Below are positions 24,968 through 33,364 of a stretch of 64,000 nucleotides of DNA, piece after piece. The stretch spans positions 930,001-994,000 of the forward strand of contig NZ_CP064655.1 of NCBI RefSeq assembly GCF_018141525.1. The letters are read 5' to 3'. The notes beneath the pieces are model-generated. The model made no database searches. It was not told the origin of the DNA and saw only the letters and a program-made list of their open reading frames with translations. The translations under genes were made by a program, and so were the position numbers. The first letter of the stretch is position 1; each line of letters begins with the position of its first letter. The DNA comes from Miltoncostaea marina (GTDB lineage Bacteria > Actinomycetota > Thermoleophilia > Miltoncostaeales > Miltoncostaeaceae).

Positions 24968-25593
24968 GCGCCGCCCTGGGGGAGGCCCAGCTCGACGCGC
25001 TGCGCGAGCTGGGCACGATCGGCGCCGGCACGGCGGCCACCGCGCTGTCGAGCATGACCGGCGCGACGGTCCGCATGGCGGTGCCGCGCGTGTCGCTGCT
25101 GCCGGTCGAGGAGCTCGCCGAGCGGGTGGCCGGCGACGGCGACCGCCTGGTCGCGGCCGTGCTGCTGCGCGTGACGGGCGACGCCCCCGGCCACATGCTG
25201 TTCGTGATCGAGCACGCCGCGGCCCACCGGGTGGTGCGCCTGCTGGCGGGCGGCGCCGAGGGCGCGGCCGCGGCCGACGGCCCGGGCGGCTTCGGCGCGA
25301 TGGGCCTGTCGGTGCTGCAGGAGGTGGGCAACATCCTGACCGGCTCCTACCTGGGCGCGCTCAGCGCGCTGACCGGGCTGCGGCTGGAGCCCACGCCGCC
25401 GGCCGTCGGCGTGGACATGGCCGGGGCGCTGGTGGGGGCGGTGCTCGCGGAGGTGGCGCTGGCCGCCGACGGCGCCCTGCTGGTCGAGTCGGAGCTCGGC
25501 GCGCCCGGCGGCGCGGTCGACGGCGAGGTGATCTTCATCCCGACGGCCGCGGCGCTCGCCACGGTGCTCGGGCGCCTCGGCGTGGGCGACTGA
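24964..25593 (+). CDS. cheC: CheY-P phosphatase CheC
   Basis: A 209-aa CheC. Both phosphatase helices carry the E-x3-N signature in part: LDALRELGTIGAGTAATAL at residues 10-28, where the usual Asn is Thr/Ala-type, and VLQEVGNILTGSYLGAL near residue 117-133, which keeps the Glu and Asn. Thus only the second site looks complete. It is followed by cheD, its usual partner and regulator, 18 nt later. The 4-nt overlap with cheA suggests coupling. Confidence 0.92.
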   Translation: MSAALGEAQLDALRELGTIGAGTAATALSSMTGATVRMAVPRVSLLPVEELAERVAGDGDRLVAAVLLRVTGDAPGHMLFVIEHAAAHRVVRLLAGGAEGAAAADGPGGFGAMGLSVLQEVGNILTGSYLGALSALTGLRLEPTPPAVGVDMAGALVGAVLAEVALAADGALLVESELGAPGGAVDGEVIFIPTAAALATVLGRLGVGD

Positions 25594-25611
25594 GCCCGGG
25601 GCGCGGCGGCG

Positions 25612-26097
25612 ATGGCGGACCGGCCCAACGTCGGCATGGGCCAGATGGCGGCGAGCGCGCAGCCGGGGGCCGTGATCAGCGCCCTCGGCCTCGGCTCCTG
25701 CGTGGGCGTGGTGCTGGCCGACCCCCGGGCGGGGGTCGCCGGCATGGCGCACGTGATGCTGCCCGCGGCGCCCCCCGGGCCGATCGAGCGCCCGGGCCGC
25801 TACGCCGACACGGCGGTGCCCGCGCTGGTCGAGCAGGTCGTCGGGCTCGGCGCCCGGCGCGGCCGCCTTGACGTGGTGATCGCGGGCGGCGCCCAGATGT
25901 TCGGCGACGGCTCGGGCCCAGGCGTGATGCGCATCGGCGAGCGCAACGTCGAGGCGGTGCGGGCGGCGCTCGCCCTCGAGCGCCTGGCGCCGCGGGCCGC
26001 CGAGGTGGGCGGCGCCATCGGGCGCACCCTGCGGGTGGAGGTGGCGAGCGGCGCCGTCTCGGTGCGGGCGGCGGGCGGCCGGGAGGTCGCCCTCTGA
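25612..26097 (+). CDS. cheD: Chemoreceptor glutamine deamidase CheD
   Basis: A 161-aa CheD. The catalytic Cys is in ALGLGSCVGVVL (about residue 30) and the His in MAHVMLP (about residue 47), with Thr/Ser region and IAGGAQMF following; RIGERNVEAVR is the conserved later helix. CheD deamidates receptors and activates CheC. The gene ends the cheA-C-D unit. Confidence 0.93.
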   Translation: MADRPNVGMGQMAASAQPGAVISALGLGSCVGVVLADPRAGVAGMAHVMLPAAPPGPIERPGRYADTAVPALVEQVVGLGARRGRLDVVIAGGAQMFGDGSGPGVMRIGERNVEAVRAALALERLAPRAAEVGGAIGRTLRVEVASGAVSVRAAGGREVAL

Positions 26098-26268
26098 GGG
26101 CCGGCGGCGGCGGCGCGACCGCGCGCCCGGGGGGCTCAACTTCCCCGGCGGCCGTGACGAAGAGAGACCCGAGGCGCGGACGGGGGCTCCCCGGGCGCGC
26201 CAGGGCCGCGTGCAGGAGGCTCGCGGAGACGACGGCCACGGACGGCGCGCACCCCCGGACGGCGCCCC
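26098..26268 (+). other. cheD-flhB intergenic region
   Basis: 171 nt without a credible gene. A TCAA at 26136-26139 is followed after 17 nt by ACGAAG, which only partly resembles the sigma-28 -10 seen elsewhere in this locus. It may be a weak or diverged promoter for flhB; the match is not strong enough to call with confidence. Confidence 0.3.
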
Positions 26269-27339
26269 TTGGGCTCTGCAGGAGACCGCACAGAGAAGGC
26301 CACCCCACGCCGGCGCGAGGACTCGCGCAAGCGCGGCCAGGTCGCCCGCAGCATGGAGCTCAACACGGGGCTCGGCCTGCTGGCCCTCTTCGCGATGCTC
26401 GCGATGCTGGGCGGCTGGCTGCTCAGCGGGCTGATGGCGGTCATGCAGACCGCGCTCGGCACCGCGGGGGAGACGCGTGAGATCACGCCGTCGTCGGGCT
26501 TCGCGCTCGTGACCGAGGCGGGCTGGGAGTCGCTGCGCCTCACCGCCCCGTTCGCCGCCGCCGGCCTGCTGGCGGGCCTCGTCGCGTCCGCCGTCCAGGT
26601 CAAGCCCGGCATCACGCCCGAGGTGCTGAAGCCGCGCTTCACCGTGCTCAACCCGGTCAACGGCGTCAAGAAGCTCGTGGGGCCGCGCTCGCTCGTGCAG
26701 CTCGTCAAGGACCTGGTGAAGATCGGCGTCACCGGCGCGGTGGCCTTCGTGGTCATCCGCGGCGCCATCCCCGACCTCCAGGCGCTCAGCGGCTCGAGCC
26801 CGGGCCTCGCGATCAGCGTGGTCGGCGGCCTGATCATGAAGATCGGCTGGTCGATCGTGGCGGTCTACATCGTCATCGCGATCGCCGACGTCCTCTACCA
26901 GCGCTGGCAGCACGAGAAGGACATGCGCATGACGAAGGACGAGGTGCGCCGCGAGATGCGCGAGCAGGACGTCAACCCCGAGGTGAAGGGCCAACTCAAG
27001 CGGCGCCAGCGCGAGATGGCCGTGCGCCGCATGATGGCCGCCGTCCCCGACGCGGACGTGGTGATCACCAACCCGACCCACTACGCCGTCGCCCTGCGCT
27101 ACGCGCGCTCGCTGCCCGCCCCGCAGGTGGTCGCGAAGGGCGTGGACCACGTCGCCTTCCGCATCATCGGCGCCGCCCGCGAGGCCGGCGTGAGCGTCGT
27201 CGAGAGCCCGCCGCTCGCCCGCAGCCTCTACGCCAACGGCGAGATCGGCCAGTACATCCCGGCCGACGCCTTCGGCGCCGTCGCCGAGATCCTCGCCCAC
27301 GTCTACCGCGCCACCGGCCGCCAGCCGGCCGCCGCGTGA
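26269..27339 (+). CDS. flhB: Flagellar export switch protein FlhB
   Basis: Substrate-specificity switch of the flagellar export apparatus, 356 aa. The conserved N-terminus DRTEKATPRRREDSRKRGQVARS is intact, followed by four membrane helices and the cytoplasmic autocleavage site NPTH at residues 268-271. No ATG or GTG in frame precedes the conserved N-terminus, so the start must be the TTG at 26269 or an even rarer codon; no Shine-Dalgarno sequence is visible. The stop overlaps the flhA GTG (GTGA). Confidence 0.94.
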   Translation: MGSAGDRTEKATPRRREDSRKRGQVARSMELNTGLGLLALFAMLAMLGGWLLSGLMAVMQTALGTAGETREITPSSGFALVTEAGWESLRLTAPFAAAGLLAGLVASAVQVKPGITPEVLKPRFTVLNPVNGVKKLVGPRSLVQLVKDLVKIGVTGAVAFVVIRGAIPDLQALSGSSPGLAISVVGGLIMKIGWSIVAVYIVIAIADVLYQRWQHEKDMRMTKDEVRREMREQDVNPEVKGQLKRRQREMAVRRMMAAVPDADVVITNPTHYAVALRYARSLPAPQVVAKGVDHVAFRIIGAAREAGVSVVESPPLARSLYANGEIGQYIPADAFGAVAEILAHVYRATGRQPAAA

Positions 27340-29423
27340 GCGCGCCCGCCGCCGCCGCCCCGCGCCCGGGGGTCCTCAACCGGCTGCTCGCCAACAGCGA
27401 CGTGGCGATCGCCGTGGTGGTCGTCGGGATCGTCGTGATGATGATCATCCCGCTGCCCACGTGGCTGCTGGACATCCTGCTCACGGCCAACATCTCGGCC
27501 GCCCTCGCCATCGTCCTGGCGACGCTCTACACCACCGAGCCGCTCCAGTTCTCGGTGTTCCCGTCGCTCCTGCTCGTGGCCACCCTGTTCCGGCTGGGCC
27601 TGAACATCTCGGGCACCCGGCTGATCCTGCTGCACGGCGAGGCCGGCGAGGTCATCTCGTCGTTCGGCCGGTTCGTGGTGGGCGGCAACGTGGTCGTCGG
27701 GCTGATCGTGTTCACGATCCTCGTGGTGATCCAGTTCGTCGTGATCACGAACGGCGCCGGGCGCGTGGCCGAGGTGGCCGCCCGCTTCACGCTCGATGCG
27801 ATGCCCGGCAAGCAGATGGCGATCGACGCCGACCTCAACGCCGGCGTGATCACCGACGAGGAGGCCAAGGTCCGCCGCGAGGCCATCGCGAAGGAGGCCG
27901 ACTTCTACGGCGCGATGGACGGCGCCTCGAAGTTCGTGAAGGGCGACGCCATCGCCGCGGTGATGATCGTGTTCATCAACCTCGTCGGCGGCCTGTCGGT
28001 CGGCGTCTTCCAGCAGGGCATGGGCTTCTCGGAGGCCATCCAGCACTTCTCGCTGCTGACCGTCGGCGAGGGCCTGGTCAACCAGATCCCGGCGCTGCTG
28101 ATCTCGGTCGCGACCGGCATCATCGTCACCCGCTCGGTGGGCGACGGCAACCTGGGCCAGGACCTCACCACCCAGCTCGTGCGCCAGCCGCGCGCCCTGT
28201 TCATCGCCGGCGGCGTGGCCATGCTGATGGGCCTCGTGCCGGGGCTGCCGACCCTGCCGTTCTTCATCATCGGCGGCCTCGTCCTGGGCGTCGGGCTGCT
28301 GCTGCGCAAGGGCATGCGCGAGGAGGAGGAGGCCAAGGCGCTCGAGGAGGCCTCCGCCGTCGCCACCCGCCCCGCGGAGCCCGAGAACGTCGCCGCGCTG
28401 CTGCCGCTCGACCCGCTCGAGCTGGAGATCGGCTACGGCCTGGTGCCGCTGGTGGACGCCGACGAGGGCGGCGACCTGCTCGGGCGGGTCGCGATGGTGC
28501 GCCGCCAGATGGCGACCGAGCTCGGCCTGTCGCTGTCGCCGATCCGCATCCGCGACAACATCCAGCTCGGATCGCACGACTACGCCGTGAAGATCAAGGG
28601 CGTCGAGGTGGCCCGCTGGTCGCTCATGCCGGGCCAGCTGCTCGCTATGAACCCGGGCACGGCCGACCTGCCGATCGACGGCATCCCCACGACCGAGCCC
28701 TCCTTCGGCCTGCCGGCCGTCTGGATCGGCGAGGCGCAGCGCGAGCAGGCGGAGATCTCGGGCTACACCGTGGTGGACCCGACCTCGCTGATCGTCACCC
28801 ACCTCAGCGAGGTGATCCGCCGCAACGCCGCCGAGCTGCTCGGCCGCCAGGACGTGCGCGCCCTGCTCGACAGCCTCAAGGAGCGCCTGCCGGCGCCGGT
28901 CGAGGAGCTCGTCCCCGACCTCATGACCGTCGGCGAGGTGCAGCGCGTGCTGCAGGCCCTGCTGGCCGAGTCGGTGCCGGTCCGCGACCTGGTCACGATC
29001 CTCGAGACGCTCGGCGACAAGGCCAAGCTCACGAAGGACGTGCCGATCCTGGCCGAGTACTGCCGCCAGGCGCTCGCGCGGGCGATCTGCGGCCGCTTCG
29101 TGGACGAGACCGGGACGCTGCGGGCGATCACCCTCGACCCCGAGGCCGACCGCGAGATCGCCGAGTCGGTCGCCCGCACCGACGACGGCACCGCCGTGAC
29201 CATGGACCCCGCCCGGGCCGGGTCGCTCATCGAGACGATCAGGGAGCAGGTCGAGCACGCGCAGGCGATGGGCGTCGCCGCGGTCGTGCTCACCTCGGGC
29301 GCCACCCGCCGCCACCTGAAGGCCCTGACCGCCCACGCCATCCCCAACCTGACCGTCCTCTCGTACCACGAGGTCCTCCCGTCCGTGCGCATCGAGCCCG
29401 TCGGGCTCGCGGCGCTCGTCTGA
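27336..29423 (+). CDS. flhA: Flagellar export gate protein FlhA
   Basis: The largest export gate component, 695 aa. Eight membrane helices occupy the first ~330 residues, with the FHIPEP hallmark region here as FRLGLNISGTRLIL followed by the cytoplasmic FHIPEP loop containing DAMPGKQMAIDADLNAG. The C-terminal ~350 residues form the soluble ring domain (from about residue 345). GTG start overlapping flhB. Confidence 0.97.
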   Translation: MSAPAAAAPRPGVLNRLLANSDVAIAVVVVGIVVMMIIPLPTWLLDILLTANISAALAIVLATLYTTEPLQFSVFPSLLLVATLFRLGLNISGTRLILLHGEAGEVISSFGRFVVGGNVVVGLIVFTILVVIQFVVITNGAGRVAEVAARFTLDAMPGKQMAIDADLNAGVITDEEAKVRREAIAKEADFYGAMDGASKFVKGDAIAAVMIVFINLVGGLSVGVFQQGMGFSEAIQHFSLLTVGEGLVNQIPALLISVATGIIVTRSVGDGNLGQDLTTQLVRQPRALFIAGGVAMLMGLVPGLPTLPFFIIGGLVLGVGLLLRKGMREEEEAKALEEASAVATRPAEPENVAALLPLDPLELEIGYGLVPLVDADEGGDLLGRVAMVRRQMATELGLSLSPIRIRDNIQLGSHDYAVKIKGVEVARWSLMPGQLLAMNPGTADLPIDGIPTTEPSFGLPAVWIGEAQREQAEISGYTVVDPTSLIVTHLSEVIRRNAAELLGRQDVRALLDSLKERLPAPVEELVPDLMTVGEVQRVLQALLAESVPVRDLVTILETLGDKAKLTKDVPILAEYCRQALARAICGRFVDETGTLRAITLDPEADREIAESVARTDDGTAVTMDPARAGSLIETIREQVEHAQAMGVAAVVLTSGATRRHLKALTAHAIPNLTVLSYHEVLPSVRIEPVGLAALV

Positions 29424-29463
29424 GCACCCGCTCGGCGTCACCACCACCCAGGAGCCACCGGCC

Positions 29464-30825
29464 GTGCAGATCAAGCAGTTCTCCGGAGCCACCATCGACG
29501 ACGTGCTCACCCAGGTCCGCGCGGAGCTCGGCGAGGAGGCCGTCATCCTGCAGACCAAGCGGGTGGTGACCGGCGGCATCGGCGGCTTCTTCGGCCGCGC
29601 CGGCGTGGAGGTGACCGCGGCGAAGGGCCTGCCGGCCGACGAGGGCGAGCGCGCCAACCGCGAGGCGGCGGCGTCGGTGGCCGTGGCCGAGGCGCCCGCC
29701 GCGCCGGCCGCCGGGGAGGCGCCCGCCCCCCCGTCGCTCGACGTCACGGACGAGGGCGACGAGGCCGAGCCGGCCGAGCCGTTCGCCCGCCACCTCGACG
29801 GCCGCCTGGCCGCCGCGCAGGAGGCCGAGGATCTCATGCCGCCCCTCGGCGCCGCGCCCGCGTCGCCGGCGGCGACGTACGCCCGCGCCGGCGGCGGGGC
29901 CGCGGCGCCGGCGCCGCGGGCGCCGTTCGAGCCGGGCGGCGAGGAGCGCGCCCGCGCGATCATGCAGGCCGCCCGCGCCGCCGTGCGCGACGCCCACGAC
30001 CACGCCGTCGCGCCCGCCGAGGCGTTCGAGGTGGCGCCCGGGCCGGCGCGCCGCCGCACCCCGGCATCGGCCGACCTGGAGCCCGTCCGGGCGGAGCTCG
30101 CGCGCGCCGGCGTGGACGAGCGCTTCCTCGAGCCCTTCCTCGAGCGCTTCGAGCTGTCGGTGGTGCCGTTCCTCGACGGCGCGCCCGTGCGCGAGGCCGT
30201 CCGCGGCCACCTGGCCGAGCGGCTCCCGCTGGCCCGCGGCTGGAAGCCGCGCGCCGGCGGCCACACCCTCGCCTTCGTCGGCCAGAGCGGCGTGGGCAAG
30301 ACCACCGCCGCCGCCGGCCTGGCCGCCCGCTACCGCGCCGCCGGCCTGTCGGTGGCCCTCGTCGCCGCCGGGCCCGGCTCGCACGACGCCCTCGCCGCCC
30401 ACGCGCACCGCCTGGACGTGCAGCTCTTCAGCGCCCGCGACGGCGCGGCCCTCGCCACCCTGCGGGGCACGCTCGCGGACCGCGACCTGGTGATCATCGA
30501 CACGGCCGGCCGCTCGTGCCGGCAGGCGGACGCCGTCGCCGGGCTCGGCGCGCTGCTCGGCCCCGTGCGGGCCGACGAGGTGCACCTGGTGCTGCCGCTG
30601 GCGAGCCACCTGGCCGACCTCGGCGACCTGCAGCGCGCGTTCCGCGGCGCGGGCGTCAACCGCCTCACGCTGACGAAGCTCGACGAGACCCGCCTGGCGG
30701 GCAACCTGATGAACGTGCCGCTGCGCATGGGGTCGCCGCTGGCGTACCTCTCCGACGGCGTGGACGTGCCCGGGGCGCTCGCCCCGGCGGACGGGCGGCG
30801 GATCGCCCGGATGCTCCTGCCGTGA
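29464..30825 (+). CDS. flhF: SRP-type GTPase FlhF
   Basis: A 453-aa flagellar SIMIBI GTPase that sets flagellar number and placement. The N-terminal FlhF B-domain begins QIKQFSGATIDDVLTQVRAELGEEA. A low-complexity Ala-rich linker (about residues 70-200) leads to the NG domain with P-loop GQSGVGKTT (about 273-281), DTAGRS (G3-like) and TLTKLDETRLAG (G4). Its usual MinD-like partner FlhG does not follow; a PilZ protein does, overlapping by 4 nt. Confidence 0.94.
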   Translation: MQIKQFSGATIDDVLTQVRAELGEEAVILQTKRVVTGGIGGFFGRAGVEVTAAKGLPADEGERANREAAASVAVAEAPAAPAAGEAPAPPSLDVTDEGDEAEPAEPFARHLDGRLAAAQEAEDLMPPLGAAPASPAATYARAGGGAAAPAPRAPFEPGGEERARAIMQAARAAVRDAHDHAVAPAEAFEVAPGPARRRTPASADLEPVRAELARAGVDERFLEPFLERFELSVVPFLDGAPVREAVRGHLAERLPLARGWKPRAGGHTLAFVGQSGVGKTTAAAGLAARYRAAGLSVALVAAGPGSHDALAAHAHRLDVQLFSARDGAALATLRGTLADRDLVIIDTAGRSCRQADAVAGLGALLGPVRADEVHLVLPLASHLADLGDLQRAFRGAGVNRLTLTKLDETRLAGNLMNVPLRMGSPLAYLSDGVDVPGALAPADGRRIARMLLP

Positions 30826-31493
30826 GCGCGCCGGCACGCATCGGCCACGACCCGGCGCCGCTGCCGCCGCGCGGGACCCGCGTGGTGCTCGACGGCCTGC
30901 CGGGCGGGCCGTGGACCTCGGCCGTCGAGGCCGTCCGCGACGACGTCGTGCTGCTCGACGCGCCGCGCCTGGGCGGCCGGCCCGTGCGGCTGCCGCTGCG
31001 GCGGCCGTTCGTGATCGCGTACGCCCACCGCCTGGTGCCCTGCGAGGTCGACGCCGAGCTCGTGGCCGAGCCGTCCGGCGGCCGCGGGGCGTACGCCGCC
31101 CGCGTGTCCGGCGAGCCGCGGCGCATCCAGCGCCGGCGGGCCGTGCGCGTGCCCGTGCGGCTCATCGCGCGCGCCAGCCTGGGCGACGACCACGACGGCC
31201 GGCCGGTCGGCGCGGTGACCGAGAACCTCTCGGCCGCGGGCGCGCTGCTGCGGCTGCCGCACGCGATCGGGGTCGACTCGGTCATGCGCGTCTCGGTCGA
31301 GTGCGGCGGCGAGGCCGGCACCATGCACATCGCGGGCCGGGTGGTCCGCTGCGACCTCGTGCCCGGCGGCGACCGCCCCTGGCGCGTCGCGATCGCCTTC
31401 CTCGACCTGCCCCAGCCCGAGGAGGACCGCCTCGTGCGCTTCGTGTTCGGCTGCGAGCGCCTGCTGCGGCGCCACGACGGGGAGGCCGGCTGA
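30822..31493 (+). CDS. YcgR-like PilZ domain protein (c-di-GMP effector)
   Basis: A 223-aa two-domain protein. The N-terminal ~100 residues resemble the YcgR N-domain. The PilZ domain starts at RRIQRRRAVRVPVRL (about residue 100), which has the c-di-GMP-binding RxxxR pattern, followed by ENLSAAGALLRL, the N/DxSxxG box. Thus ligand binding is likely. In YcgR/DgrA-type proteins, binding c-di-GMP slows or steers the motor. The GTG overlaps the flhF stop. Confidence 0.87.
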   Translation: MSAPARIGHDPAPLPPRGTRVVLDGLPGGPWTSAVEAVRDDVVLLDAPRLGGRPVRLPLRRPFVIAYAHRLVPCEVDAELVAEPSGGRGAYAARVSGEPRRIQRRRAVRVPVRLIARASLGDDHDGRPVGAVTENLSAAGALLRLPHAIGVDSVMRVSVECGGEAGTMHIAGRVVRCDLVPGGDRPWRVAIAFLDLPQPEEDRLVRFVFGCERLLRRHDGEAG

Positions 31494-31822
31494 TGGGGAG
31501 GCCGAAGGACGGGGCCGCGCCGGCGCCGAGCCCGCTCGGGCTGTGGGTGGGCCGCGCGCGGGCCGTCGGCGCCCTCGTCGGGTTCGCGGTCGTCTTCTGG
31601 GCGTGCCGCAACGGCGGCTTCGGCGCGGTCGACGCCACCCTGCGCGGGCTGCTCGGGGCCGCCGCGCTGTCGCTCGTGTCCTGGTGGTCGGCGCTGCTGG
31701 TGGTGCAGGCGCTGGTGCGCTCGGCCGTCGCGCAGGCGCACCGCGAGGCCCGCGCCGCGGCCGAGCGCGTCGCCGCCGCGCGTGCCGCCGACGCGCCCGT
31801 CGGCCCGGGCGGTGAGCTGTGA
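31493..31822 (+). CDS. Small two-helix membrane protein of the flagellar tail operon
   Basis: 109 aa, not recognised. Two hydrophobic helices are evident, about residues 25-42 (ARAVGALVGFAVVFWACR) and 55-75 (GLLGAAALSLVSWWSALLVVQALV). They are followed by a charged Ala/Arg/Glu coiled-coil-like C-terminus (about 78-100). The ATG shares its A with the preceding TGA stop. Coupling to the PilZ gene suggests a membrane partner or an assembly role; that is inference. Confidence 0.7.
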   Translation: MGRPKDGAAPAPSPLGLWVGRARAVGALVGFAVVFWACRNGGFGAVDATLRGLLGAAALSLVSWWSALLVVQALVRSAVAQAHREARAAAERVAAARAADAPVGPGGEL

Positions 31823-32037
31823 TGCCGGTCGGCGACGCGGCGGCGGCCCGCCCGGCCCCCGCGCCGGCCGGGGCCGCGCCGGCCGCGGCCGCCCGCCGGG
31901 CGGCGCCCGAGGCGCGGCGCGAGGACGCCCCCGCCGCGACCGCGGCGCACGGCCCCGCCGCCGCGTACGGCACGGCCGCCGCCGGGGCGCCCGACCCCAG
32001 CGGCCGCAGCGGGGGGCTCGTCGATGTCTTCGCGTAG
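31822..32037 (+). CDS. Ala/Pro-rich 71-aa peptide in the flagellar tail operon
   Basis: Low complexity throughout, with only the C-terminal GRSGGLVDVFA non-repetitive. Support comes from its ATG overlapping the previous stop (TGATG) and its 14-nt overlap with the next gene, in keeping with the coupling of this operon. It has no recognisable domain and may act as a linker or anchor peptide, or be only a translated spacer. Confidence 0.45.
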   Translation: MPVGDAAAARPAPAPAGAAPAAAARRAAPEARREDAPAATAAHGPAAAYGTAAAGAPDPSGRSGGLVDVFA

Positions 32038-32608
32038 CCCGCTGCCCGCCCGCCCGGGGCGCGGGCGCGACGACGCGCACCGGCCCGGGTTCCTCGTGGT
32101 GCGCGCCGACGAGGGCGGCACCTACGTCGGCGGCCTCATGGTCACCGACCCGGGCGGGCTGCCGGTGGACTTCCGCTACACCGACCCGGTCACCCCGACC
32201 CGCCTGCAGCGGGCGCTCTACGGCGCGGCGCTCGACCGCTACCTGCGCACCGAGGTGGTGCTGCGCACGCTGCTGGAGGCGCTCGACCAGCGGCCCACCA
32301 TTCTTCTGGTGGACGACCCGGAGCTGCTCGACGAGCCGGTCGAGGGCTGCCCGGTGGCCCACGTGGCGCACTCGGGGCTCGAGCCGCTCGGCGCCGCCGG
32401 CACCCGCAGCCCCCAAGGCCCCGGCTCCCTGCTGCTGCAGGCCGCCGACGGCGCCCGGCCGCTGCGCGTGACGCTCCCGGAGGAGGCGGAGGAGGACGCC
32501 GTCTGCGACGCGCTCGTCGCCCTCGGCCGGCGCATGGACCCGCTCGAGCCCGCCCGGCGGGTGGGGGACGCCCTCGACGTGATCGTCGCGGAGGAGGACG
32601 GCCGCTGA
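32024..32608 (+). CDS. Conserved-looking protein of unknown function in the flagellar tail operon
   Basis: A 194-aa soluble protein without a signal peptide. Its middle is well ordered: PGFLVVRADEGGTYVGGLMV, then PVDFRYTDPVTPTRLQRALYG, LRTEVVLRTLLEAL, and PTILLVDDPELL (about residues 20-115). This reads like an alpha/beta fold family of its own. I cannot assign a function. The ATG lies inside the 3' end of the preceding peptide gene. Confidence 0.65.
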   Translation: MSSRSPLPARPGRGRDDAHRPGFLVVRADEGGTYVGGLMVTDPGGLPVDFRYTDPVTPTRLQRALYGAALDRYLRTEVVLRTLLEALDQRPTILLVDDPELLDEPVEGCPVAHVAHSGLEPLGAAGTRSPQGPGSLLLQAADGARPLRVTLPEEAEEDAVCDALVALGRRMDPLEPARRVGDALDVIVAEEDGR

Positions 32609-32742
32609 GCGCGCGCCGCGGGCCGCGCGCGCCGCTCGAGGAGCTGCGCCGGGTCGTCTCCCGCATCGGCGCGGGGGCGTCCGCGCACGCGGCGCCGCCG
32701 GTCGCCGCCGTCGCCCGGGCGCCGCGGGCGCCGCGTCCCCCG

Positions 32743-33321
32743 GTGCGCCGGCCGCCGCCGCCCGCGGCCGCCGCGCGCGGCGGCGCGACGCTGCGGCCCG
32801 CGGGCGCGCGATCGGTCCGGCCGGTGGTCGCCGCCGGCGCGGCCCGCGCGGCGGCGCTGCCCGGTCTCGCGGCGCCGGCCCGCGGCGCCTCCCGCCTCGT
32901 GCCGGCCCCGGCGCGACGGGCGCCGGCGCTCGTCGGGGCCGCGCGCCGCGAGCGGCCGATCCGCCGCGCCGCGGCGCGGGCCCCCGGCGCGGCCCGCGCG
33001 GTGCTGCTCCGGGTGCAGCGGCGCGAGCGGGTCCCATGGGCGGTGCTGCCCCGCGAGCGGCTGGCGCGCGCCTGGGCGGGCGTCTGCCGCGACCACGACG
33101 CGGGCGAGCTGCGCCTGGTCGGCGTCTACGGGCCGCTGCCGCTGGCCGCCGTCGAGTCGGTGGCGCTCGACGCCGACGGCCGCCTGGCGGTCGCGCTGCG
33201 TCCGCGGGCGGCCGGAGCGCCGGGCGACATCGCGGTCGCGCGCCGCGAGCCCGGCGGCGCGTTGGTGCGCTGCGACGTGCCGTACCCGGCGCCTGCGCGA
33301 TCCCGGCGCGGCCTCCGCTAG
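32743..33321 (+). CDS. Arg/Ala-rich protein with C-terminal beta domain, unknown function
   Basis: From the first standard start (GTG 32743) the protein is 192 aa: a long Arg/Ala/Pro-rich basic segment (~105 residues) followed by a compact domain (VPWAVLPRERLARAWAGVCR, then LRLVGVYGPLPLAAVESVAL). The open frame continues upstream to CTG at 32605, which overlaps the previous stop as CTGA, exactly where other genes in this operon use GTGA or ATGA. Starting there would add 46 residues including an amphipathic LEELRRVVSRIGAG. Either start is possible. Last gene of the flhB operon. Confidence 0.5.
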   Translation: MRRPPPPAAAARGGATLRPAGARSVRPVVAAGAARAAALPGLAAPARGASRLVPAPARRAPALVGAARRERPIRRAAARAPGAARAVLLRVQRRERVPWAVLPRERLARAWAGVCRDHDAGELRLVGVYGPLPLAAVESVALDADGRLAVALRPRAAGAPGDIAVARREPGGALVRCDVPYPAPARSRRGLR

Positions 33322-33324
33322 CAT
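33319..33324 (+). promoter_or_regulatory. -10 element before the L,D-transpeptidase gene
   Basis: TAGCAT overlaps the stop codon of the preceding gene. It gives a leader of about 35 nt with the ribosome site GGAGAGGGG before the ATG at 33365. Confidence 0.45.
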
Positions 33325-33364
33325 CCTCCGTCGCTCGGGGCCGAACAGTGGAGAGGGGCAGCAG

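Noticed and set aside
26154-26480. A 108-aa frame in the cheD-flhB gap
   Set aside because: It overlaps the conserved FlhB N-terminus in another frame, and its product is Arg/Ala/Gly low complexity.
27303-30305. A 1000-aa minus-strand frame opposite flhA and flhF
   Set aside because: Antisense shadow of well-identified genes; no motif, His/Asp/Arg-rich composition typical of such shadows.
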